This document shows positions 1 through 6,024 of a DNA stretch of 7,369 nt, one piece after another. This DNA comes from CAZAMT01 sp964486145 (GTDB lineage: Bacteria; Bacteroidota; Bacteroidia; Bacteroidales; JAAAOM01): contig CAZAMT010000207.1 in assembly GCA_964486145.1 (NCBI GenBank), forward strand, positions 1 to 7,369, given 5' to 3'. A program made the position numbers and the translations under genes. Below the pieces are notes generated by a model that saw nothing but the letters and a program-made list of their open reading frames with translations, was not told the DNA's origin and ran no database searches. The first letter of the stretch is position 1. Every line of letters begins with the position of its first letter.

Positions 1-21
1 ATGAAAATAATACAAAAATAA

Positions 22-684
22 ATGATTGAAGCGGTTGTATTGGACCTTGACGGATTGATTATTGATTCAGAACCTCTTTGGAAAGAATCTGAAAAAATGG
101 CATTTAAAAAGGTGGGGATTGAACTTACAACAGAAATGTGCATGCAAACCACCGGGCTTGACACAAATGATGTTGTAAAATACTGGTATCGAAAGTTTCC
201 CTGGAAAAAAACCACACACATTGAAGTAAAGAAGGATATCGAAAATAAAATTGGTGATCTGATCATGAAAAAGGGAGTACCAAAAAATGGCCTGCACGAA
301 ATCATAGCTTTCTTTGAAAATAAGAAATTGCCTTTGGCAGTCGCATCTTCGTCCGTATTAAGCATCATTGAAGTAGTATTAAAAAAGTTTGACATTCTCG
401 GGAAATTCAATGTTATTCATTCCTCTGAAAATGAAATACTGGGAAAGCCTCATCCGGCCGTTTACATTTCCACGGCCCATAAACTGGGCATTGATCCCGC
501 GCATTGTCTGGCTTTTGAAGATTCATTTTACGGATTGTTGTCAGCAAAATCAGCAAGATATAAGGCAGTGGTTGTTCCGGATGAAAATGAACATGATGAT
601 CCGCGTTTATGCTTCGCTGATTTAAAACTAAAAAGTCTGGCAGAATTCACTGAAACACATTTTAACCTTTTGAACGCTCATTAA
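22..684 (+). CDS. hxpB: HAD-superfamily sugar-phosphate phosphatase, HxpB/YniC-like
   Basis: This 220-residue protein is a cytoplasmic HAD hydrolase of the beta-phosphoglucomutase/hexitol-phosphatase group, expected to remove phosphate from small sugar phosphates such as 2-deoxyglucose 6-phosphate or hexitol phosphates. All four HAD motifs are visible: DLDGLIIDSEP with nucleophile Asp8 and acid/base Asp10; the serine of motif II in VASSS (about Ser109); Lys142 in GKPHP; and the Mg-binding pair Glu166-Asp167 in AFEDS. Residues about 15-85 form the helical cap. The cap segment VVKYWYRKFPW and the C-terminal stretch DDPRLCFADLKLKSL closely resemble what I recall of E. coli HxpB (YniC), which makes that subgroup more likely than a true phosphoglucomutase. 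The length is normal for the family. The ATG start directly follows a TAA stop (TAAATG) and an A-rich stretch, with no Shine-Dalgarno motif. The fold is certain; the substrate is inferred. Confidence 0.85.
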   Translation: MIEAVVLDLDGLIIDSEPLWKESEKMAFKKVGIELTTEMCMQTTGLDTNDVVKYWYRKFPWKKTTHIEVKKDIENKIGDLIMKKGVPKNGLHEIIAFFENKKLPLAVASSSVLSIIEVVLKKFDILGKFNVIHSSENEILGKPHPAVYISTAHKLGIDPAHCLAFEDSFYGLLSAKSARYKAVVVPDENEHDDPRLCFADLKLKSLAEFTETHFNLLNAH

Positions 685-699
685 AATCAATTATCTTCG
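668..699 (+). promoter_or_regulatory. Predicted Bacteroidota-type promoter of thrC
   Basis: TTTTG at 668-672 (-33 element) is followed after 19 bases by TATCTTCG at 692-699, which matches the Bacteroidota -7 consensus TAnnTTTG at all but one defined position. It overlaps the last codons and stop of the HAD gene. Transcription would begin near 704-707, giving a leader of about 30 bases before the ATG at 735. This suggests that thrC-thrH can be transcribed independently of the upstream gene. The prediction rests on motif and spacing only. Confidence 0.55.
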
Positions 700-734
700 T
701 TGGTTGAACATGACTTTTGTCAGATAATGTTAAA

Positions 735-2105
735 ATGGATCAAATACAATTTTATTCCACAAATCTAAAAGCTCCAAAAGTATCCTTCAGGGATGCACTG
801 CTTAAAGGTCAGGCGCCGGATGCCGGGTTATACATGCCTGAGCAGATCCCGGCTTTTACCAGTGACGAATTAAATGAACTGCATAAACTACCATACCAGG
901 AGATAGCATTTCTGATTGCAGAAAAATTTCTTAAAAATGAAATTCCTTCAAATGACTTGCATCAGATAGTTAAGGATGCATACGATTTTGAAGTTCCTCT
1001 TGAAAACGTTTATAAAAGGCATTATCTCCTCAGACTGGACAAGGGACCGACAGCTTCTTTTAAAGATTTTGCTGCCCGTATGATGGGAAGACTGATGCAA
1101 CATTTTTTGCAGAAAGAAAACAGGAATTTACTAATTCTTACTGCTACTTCCGGCGACACTGGCAGCGCCATTGCCAATGCATTTTACGATCTGCACAATA
1201 TTGATGTTGTTATTCTCTTTCCTGAAAAAGAAGTTACCGACAGGCAACGCAAGCAGATGACGACACTTGGCAAAAATATTCAGGTAATTGGTATTGATGG
1301 TAAATTTGATGATTGCCAGGCCATGGTAAAAAGAGCTTTTAATGATGATGATTTGAACCATTTAAATCTATCTTCAGCAAACTCAATCAATATCGGACGA
1401 TTGTTGCCTCAATCCATGTACTACACATATAGCTGGTCCAGACTATCACAAAAAGATGAGGAAATTGTATTCTCTGTCCCTTCCGGAAATTTTGGTGACC
1501 TCATGGGGGGCATCATTTCCAAAGAAATGGGATTGCCTGTTAAAAAATTCGTAGTTTGCACCAATGCCAATGATGAAGTTCCGGTTTACCTAAAAACCAA
1601 TATCTATAAAACCATTGCACCCTCAATAAATTGTGTATCAAGTGCTATGAACGTGGGCCATCCCAGCAATATGGCAAGAATCATTTCATTGTATGGTGGT
1701 GTAATGAATGAAAAGGGAGAAATTACCCGGTACCCTGATTCGGTTAAACTCAAAAAAGATCTCTGGGGAATCAGCATCACCGATGAGGAAACACGTCAAA
1801 CCATTGTAGATGTTTACAATAAGTACAAAGTATTACTTGAACCACATGGCGCTGTAGGTTGGGCGGGTTTGAAAAAATTTATGTCAAGCTTCCCGGCAAC
1901 TGAGGATGAACTCACAGTAACCCTTGAAACAGCTCATCCGGCGAAATTCCCTCAGGAAATCAGAAAACTACTCAATTTTGATCCGAATTTACCTGAAAGC
2001 CTGAAAGGGTTGGATGACAAGAAAGAAAAATACTTTGAACTGGACAATACTTATGAAGCTTTTAAGGAGTTTTTATTGAATCAGTCTAATATTCAAAAGA
2101 AATGA
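735..2105 (+). CDS. thrC: Threonine synthase (PLP-dependent)
   Basis: This enzyme converts O-phosphohomoserine to threonine and phosphate, the last step of threonine synthesis, in the cytoplasm. From the ATG at 735 it has 456 residues, close to the E. coli/fungal class of threonine synthases. The N-terminal part (FYSTN, then GLYMPEQIP) is typical. The PLP-binding lysine is Lys110 in GPTASFKDFAARMMG. Other family blocks are TATSGDTGSA (136-145), SANSINIGR (214-222), the PLP phosphate-binding loop PSGNFGD (249-255), EPHGAVGW (369-376) and ETAHPAKFP (398-406). The frame stays open to a TTG at 717, adding MSDNVK. I prefer the ATG because it leaves a normal leader after the predicted promoter and puts the FYSTN block at the usual distance from the N-terminus. 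The stop codon is 48 bases before thrH, whose product can supply its substrate. Nothing is missing or broken. Confidence 0.95.
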   Translation: MDQIQFYSTNLKAPKVSFRDALLKGQAPDAGLYMPEQIPAFTSDELNELHKLPYQEIAFLIAEKFLKNEIPSNDLHQIVKDAYDFEVPLENVYKRHYLLRLDKGPTASFKDFAARMMGRLMQHFLQKENRNLLILTATSGDTGSAIANAFYDLHNIDVVILFPEKEVTDRQRKQMTTLGKNIQVIGIDGKFDDCQAMVKRAFNDDDLNHLNLSSANSINIGRLLPQSMYYTYSWSRLSQKDEEIVFSVPSGNFGDLMGGIISKEMGLPVKKFVVCTNANDEVPVYLKTNIYKTIAPSINCVSSAMNVGHPSNMARIISLYGGVMNEKGEITRYPDSVKLKKDLWGISITDEETRQTIVDVYNKYKVLLEPHGAVGWAGLKKFMSSFPATEDELTVTLETAHPAKFPQEIRKLLNFDPNLPESLKGLDDKKEKYFELDNTYEAFKEFLLNQSNIQKK

Positions 2106-2153
2106 CTTCCGACAAGGAATTACGAAACAAAAGAAAAAACTAAACCAATATAC

Positions 2154-2753
2154 ATGTACATCATCTGCTCCGATTTAGAAGGCGTATGGGTTCCCGAAGT
2201 ATGGATCAATGTTGCAAAAAAAACCGGCATAAGCGAATTGAGACTAACCACAAGAGATATCAAAGATTATGACGAACTCATGCAATACCGGTTAAAAATC
2301 CTAAAAAAACACAACCTGAAATTAAAAGATATTCAGGATGTTATTGCAACCATCGAACCGATGGAAGGTGCCCTGGAAACCATGGAATGGATAAAAGAAA
2401 AAACTCAACTTATCGTTGTTTCCGATACATTTGTTGAATTTGCAGATCCATTAATGGCTCAGTTAAACCGTCCTACATTATTTTGCCATTCATTAACCGC
2501 AGACAGCGAGAACAACGTTGTTGATTATAACCTCCGCCAAAAGGATCCAAAACGTAAGGTTGTACAGGCCTTAAAAAGCCTTGAATACAAGGTGCTTGCT
2601 TTCGGTGATTCATATAATGACATCAGCATGCTTCAGGAAGCAGACAGCGCTATTTTATTCAAACCTCCACAAAACGTAATTGATGATTACCCCATGTTTC
2701 CGGTAGCAACAAATTACACCGAACTAAAAGAATTATTAGTGCCATACGTGTAA
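2154..2753 (+). CDS. thrH: Phosphoserine phosphatase / homoserine phosphotransferase ThrH
   Basis: This 199-residue HAD protein closely resembles what I recall of Pseudomonas ThrH, which dephosphorylates phosphoserine and can pass the phosphate to homoserine to give O-phosphohomoserine. The signature is motif I with Glu in place of the usual second Asp: CSDLEGVWVPE, nucleophile Asp7 and Glu9. Further family blocks are TTRDIKDYDELM (32-43), VIATIEPMEGA (63-73), motif II VVSDTF with Ser90, LRQKDPKRK (127-135, containing the motif III lysine) and motif IV GDSYNDISML with Asp152 and Asp156. The length is normal for ThrH. The ATG at 2154 puts motif I at residue 7, as in the family. It lies 48 bases after thrC with no visible promoter or terminator between them, so co-transcription is likely. 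The gene ends in tandem TAA TAA stops. Whether the main role here is serine or threonine synthesis cannot be read directly, but the thrC neighbour favours a threonine role. Confidence 0.9.
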   Translation: MYIICSDLEGVWVPEVWINVAKKTGISELRLTTRDIKDYDELMQYRLKILKKHNLKLKDIQDVIATIEPMEGALETMEWIKEKTQLIVVSDTFVEFADPLMAQLNRPTLFCHSLTADSENNVVDYNLRQKDPKRKVVQALKSLEYKVLAFGDSYNDISMLQEADSAILFKPPQNVIDDYPMFPVATNYTELKELLVPYV

Positions 2754-2790
2754 TAATCCTCTATCAAAAGCGTTAATCAATGGAATATTT

Positions 2791-2798
2791 TACCTTTA
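2791..2798 (+). promoter_or_regulatory. Possible -7 promoter element upstream of the 995-residue gene
   Basis: TACCTTTA matches the Bacteroidota -7 consensus TAnnTTTG except for the last base. I see no convincing TTG/TTTG -33 element 19-21 bases upstream, so this is a weak call. Its position is notable: a start 4-8 bases downstream would fall at about 2802-2806, exactly where the leader's outer stem begins. The 5' untranslated region would be about 130 bases. Confidence 0.4.
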
Positions 2799-2802
2799 CG
2801 TA

Positions 2803-2894
2803 AGCGGGTTAAAGTCAAAAAGTAACTGGTTCATCAGGTTCACTACTTTATCATTTACCAGAACATTTCTGAACTTACCAGTGAATAACCCGCT
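2803..2894 (+). promoter_or_regulatory. Candidate structured 5' leader RNA (possible cis-regulatory element)
   Basis: AGCGGGTTA at 2803-2811 is perfectly complementary to TAACCCGCT at 2886-2894 (9 bp). Nested inside, ACTGGT 2825-2830 pairs with ACCAGT 2877-2882. AGGTTCA 2836-2842 pairs with TGAACTT 2870-2876 (one G-U) and stacks directly on that stem across a 5-base bulge at 2831-2835. The terminal loop is 2843-2869. About 22 pairs close one long hairpin between a possible -7 element and a 41-base AT-rich stretch before the ATG at 2936. No T-run follows, so it is not an intrinsic terminator. I do not recognise it as a known riboswitch or protein leader. Short direct repeats inside it (GGTTCA at 2828 and 2837, TTACCAG at 2855 and 2875) allow alternative pairings. 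The pairing is read from sequence; function is inferred. Confidence 0.45.
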
Positions 2895-2935
2895 GAACAA
2901 CTGTAATTTATTTTTAATTAAAGATTAGTGTTTTC

Positions 2936-5923
2936 ATGGCTACGAAACGAATATTGTTCAACCCTGACGAATACAAATTCAGCGATACCTCATTTAGCAA
3001 ACTGATGCAAAAACGCATCCGTAAAGTTTTAATCATTTGCAGTAGCTACGATTATTTTATGCTTGAAGAAGATGGACGCATTGATGAACAAATCTTTAAC
3101 GAATATGCTTCTCTTAACTTGCGATACCCTCCTATATTCATTCATGCCGATTCGCACACCAGGGCTTTCAATATCCTGGAAGAAGAAAGTATTGATCTTG
3201 TTATTGAGATGCTCAGTACCGGTGAAGTGGATACTTTTGAACTTGCCAAACTCATTAAACTGCGATACAATGAGATTCCCATTGTTGTGTTAACGCATTT
3301 CTCAAGAGAAGTATCTTTGAAACTGGAAAACGAAGATTTATCTGCTATCGATTACGTGTTTTCGTGGCTGGGAAATGCCGATTTGCTGTTGGCTATTATC
3401 AAACTAATTGAGGATAAGATGAACGCACAACACGACGTTCATGAAGTCGGCGTGCAGGTCATCCTGCTGGTCGAAGATTCCATCCGGTATATTTCAACGT
3501 ACCTACCCGTTCTTTACAAAATTATCTTTGTACAGTCTCGTGAATTCATGAAGGAAGGATTAAACGAGCATCAAAAAATGCTACGCATGCGTGGACGTCC
3601 GAAAATCTTGCTAGCCACTGATTACGAAGAGGCTGTGGAACTTTTCCATCGTTATAAAGAAAATGTGTTGGGTGTAATTTCAGACGTCAGCTATAAAAAA
3701 AATCCCGTAGAACGTGATAACAAGACAAAAGCCGGATTCCGGCTTGCTAAACTAATTAAAGAAGAAGATAAACATCTCCCCATTTTATTGCAATCGTCAG
3801 GTATTGAAAATCAGGAATTTGCAAAAGAACTAAATGCCGGTTTCATTCATAAATACTCGAAAAACCTGTCACATGAAGTTAAGGAATACATCAATCGTTA
3901 TTTTATGTTTGGTGAATTCATTTTTCGCGACCCTGAAACACTGGAGGAAAAATGCGTGGCTACGGATTTACAATCGCTGCAGCAGATTATTATGACCATC
4001 CCTGACAATGTTTTTTTATACCATTCCGAACGAAATGATTTTACAAAATGGCTCAATTCAAGAGCACTATTTGCACTTGCCCGCATGTTTCGTTCCATAC
4101 GGGCATCTGATTTTGCCAACCTCGATGAAGCAAGAAAATACATTTACCGGGCTATTGCCAATTACCGAATGTCAAAAGGAAGGGGAGTAATTGCCCAGTT
4201 TGACCATGAACGGTATGATGAATTTATGTTGTTTACGCGCATTGGAGATGGATCTGTTGGTGGAAAAGCAAGAGGGCTGGCATTTATCAACACGTTGATT
4301 AAAAAATACAGCCTGCACAACAAGTTTGGGGATGTAATGATCACTATTCCACGTACCATTGTATTAAGCACCGACATTTTTGAACGGTTTATGGAAGCGA
4401 ATCATCTGTATCAAAAAGCACTGTCAAATGCCAGCGATGAGGAAATCCTGAATGAATTCGTCAATGCACCCTTTCCGGCCGACCTTGAAAGAGATCTGAA
4501 GATCATTGTTAAAAGTTTTCGTAAACCCATTGCTGTCCGATCATCAAGTAAACTTGAGGATTCCCACTATCAGCCTTTTGCAGGAGTCTATTCGACATAC
4601 ATGGTACCTGTTTACAATGATGACCCGGAACTTTCGAAGCAATATTTAGCAGATGCAATTAAAAGCGTTTATGCCTCTGCTTATTACAAGACCAGTAAGG
4701 CATACATGATGGTTACTTCAAATGTCATTGATGAAGAAAAAATGGGGATTGTGCTTCAGGAAGTATGTGGTTCTGAAATTGAAGGAAATTTTTACCCAAC
4801 CATATCCGGTGTTGCTCGTTCCATTAATTTCTATCCCGTTGAGCCTGAAACAAGCACGGATGGTATTGCACACATCGCCTATGGATTAGGCAAGCAAATT
4901 GTTGAAGGAGGTATGTCCCTGCGATTTTCTCCCAAATATCCTTCAAAAGTCCTTCAATTATCATTGCCTGAAATCGCTCTGCGCGATACCCAACGCCATT
5001 TTTTCGCACTGAATGTATCCAAAGGTGCATTTAAGCCGTCCATTGACGACTCTGTAAACCTGGTAAGGCAACGTATAAAAAATGGAGAGAAAGATCCGGC
5101 CTTTAAGTATGTTGCTTCAACGTTTGATTATCAAAACAATATGATAAGGGATGGATTTCTTCACGAAGGTAAGCGTCTCGTCACTTTTTCACACATTCTC
5201 AATCATAATGTAGTGCCATTACCTGAAATCATTCAAACCCTGTTAAATATTGGTCAACGTGAAATGAACAATCCCATAGAAATTGAGTTTGCTATGGATT
5301 TAAATCCTGACAACGGAGAATTAATAACATTTAATTTCCTGCAAATCAGGCCCATTGTTCAAAACGATAACAGTCTCAAATTTAGGCTCGATGGCATCGA
5401 TGAAAAAGATACCATCATTTATTCAAAACGTGCACTCGGAAACGGGGTATTTCATGATCTGTTTGATGTTGTTTATGTCCCGCCTCATAAATTTAAACCT
5501 GAAGCAACATCCGCGATTGCTGAACAGGTATCAAAGTTGAACACACAATTCATGGAAGAAAAAAGAAACTTTATTCTCATTGGCCCTGGTCGCTGGGGTT
5601 CAACAGATCCATGGCTTGGTGTTCCTGTGCAGTGGCCTCAAATTTCACAAGCGCGTATCATTGTTGAATCCGGATTGAAAAATTACAGGATCGATCCCAG
5701 CCAGGGAACGCACTTTTTTCAGAACATGACATCTTTCCGCGTTGGTTATTTGACGATAAACCCATACGAAAATGATGGTTTCTACGATGTTGATTATCTC
5801 GATAAAATGCCAGCAGTGCACGAAGATGAATTTATCAGGCATGTAAGGTTCGAGCAGGCTGTGCAAGTGCAAATTGACGGAAAACAAAATGTTGGAGTGA
5901 TTTTCAAGAATAATAACCAATAA
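2936..5923 (+). CDS. Two receiver-like domains fused to a PPDK/PEP-synthase-type ATP-grasp domain; substrate unknown
   Basis: This soluble 995-residue protein has no signal peptide or membrane segment. Residues ~30-165 form a receiver-like domain in which the phosphoacceptor position is Met92 and the conserved lysine position is Ser143, so it is probably inactive. Residues ~172-322 form a second receiver with acidic pair Glu180-Asp181, phosphoacceptor Asp250 (VISDVSY), Ser287/288 and Lys306, all the residues needed for phosphorylation. A linker (~325-430) leads to a PPDK N-terminal ATP-grasp domain (~435-810) with GDGSVGGKARGLAF (437-450), IAVRSSSKLEDS (532-543), FAGVYST (548-554) and the closing IEIEF...LQIRPI (781-807). 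PPDK and PEP synthase continue with a phosphohistidine swivel domain (TSH-type motif) and a PEP-binding barrel; neither is present. Instead a ~185-residue C-terminal domain carries IGPGRWGSTDPWLGVPV (882-898) and SQGTHFFQN (922-930). Calling it pyruvate phosphate dikinase would therefore be wrong. The likely role is ATP-dependent phosphoryl transfer or ligation to an unknown acceptor, controlled by phosphorylation. The ATG at 2936 follows an AT-rich stretch and a possible structured leader. Confidence 0.85.
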   Translation: MATKRILFNPDEYKFSDTSFSKLMQKRIRKVLIICSSYDYFMLEEDGRIDEQIFNEYASLNLRYPPIFIHADSHTRAFNILEEESIDLVIEMLSTGEVDTFELAKLIKLRYNEIPIVVLTHFSREVSLKLENEDLSAIDYVFSWLGNADLLLAIIKLIEDKMNAQHDVHEVGVQVILLVEDSIRYISTYLPVLYKIIFVQSREFMKEGLNEHQKMLRMRGRPKILLATDYEEAVELFHRYKENVLGVISDVSYKKNPVERDNKTKAGFRLAKLIKEEDKHLPILLQSSGIENQEFAKELNAGFIHKYSKNLSHEVKEYINRYFMFGEFIFRDPETLEEKCVATDLQSLQQIIMTIPDNVFLYHSERNDFTKWLNSRALFALARMFRSIRASDFANLDEARKYIYRAIANYRMSKGRGVIAQFDHERYDEFMLFTRIGDGSVGGKARGLAFINTLIKKYSLHNKFGDVMITIPRTIVLSTDIFERFMEANHLYQKALSNASDEEILNEFVNAPFPADLERDLKIIVKSFRKPIAVRSSSKLEDSHYQPFAGVYSTYMVPVYNDDPELSKQYLADAIKSVYASAYYKTSKAYMMVTSNVIDEEKMGIVLQEVCGSEIEGNFYPTISGVARSINFYPVEPETSTDGIAHIAYGLGKQIVEGGMSLRFSPKYPSKVLQLSLPEIALRDTQRHFFALNVSKGAFKPSIDDSVNLVRQRIKNGEKDPAFKYVASTFDYQNNMIRDGFLHEGKRLVTFSHILNHNVVPLPEIIQTLLNIGQREMNNPIEIEFAMDLNPDNGELITFNFLQIRPIVQNDNSLKFRLDGIDEKDTIIYSKRALGNGVFHDLFDVVYVPPHKFKPEATSAIAEQVSKLNTQFMEEKRNFILIGPGRWGSTDPWLGVPVQWPQISQARIIVESGLKNYRIDPSQGTHFFQNMTSFRVGYLTINPYENDGFYDVDYLDKMPAVHEDEFIRHVRFEQAVQVQIDGKQNVGVIFKNNNQ

Positions 5924-5928
5924 CCGTC

Positions 5929-5944
5929 ACTGATTTTTATCAGT
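5929..5944 (+). terminator. Small palindrome, possible weak terminator after the 995-residue gene
   Basis: ACTGAT at 5929-5934 and ATCAGT at 5939-5944 form a perfect 6-bp stem with a TTTT loop, starting 5 bases after the stop codon. Only two or three T follow, and the stem is AT-rich, so termination would be inefficient. It could equally be a 3'-end stabilising hairpin or chance. Confidence 0.25.
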
Positions 5945-6024
5945 TTCGTAAAATCTTGAGGGTTATCATGATTATAGTAAAAACAATTTAGTAACATCGA
6001 ATTAAATTTAATTTTTCAATTATT

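Noticed and set aside
1..21. ATG at position 1 reading MKIIQK then TAA, abutting the HAD gene start
   Set aside because: Six codons at the window edge with no upstream context. It could be a chance ATG or part of an unseen upstream region, so it is not reported as a gene.
717..734. TTG start for threonine synthase adding six residues
   Set aside because: It lies within about 10 bases of the predicted transcription start, and the ATG at 735 better fits the family's N-terminus.
2855..2881. 7-base direct repeat TTACCAG with 20-base period, as a possible operator or start of a repeat array
   Set aside because: Only two copies, and both lie within the candidate leader hairpin. Not enough for a separate repeat or operator call.
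2936..5923. Annotation of the large gene as pyruvate phosphate dikinase or PEP synthase
   Set aside because: Only the ATP-grasp domain is shared. The phosphohistidine swivel motif and PEP-binding barrel are not present in the remaining C-terminal sequence.
5645..5997. Minus-strand open frames of 91 and 67 codons over the end of the 995-residue gene and the gap
   Set aside because: They lie opposite well-conserved coding sequence, have no recognisable domain, and overlap each other in different frames. They look like shadows.
5992..6016. Promoter-like matches before gdhA (TAACATCG at 5992-5999, TAATTTTT at 6009-6016)
   Set aside because: The first has two mismatches to TAnnTTTG and no good -33 element. 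The second would start transcription at about the start codon. Such matches are expected by chance in AT-rich DNA.
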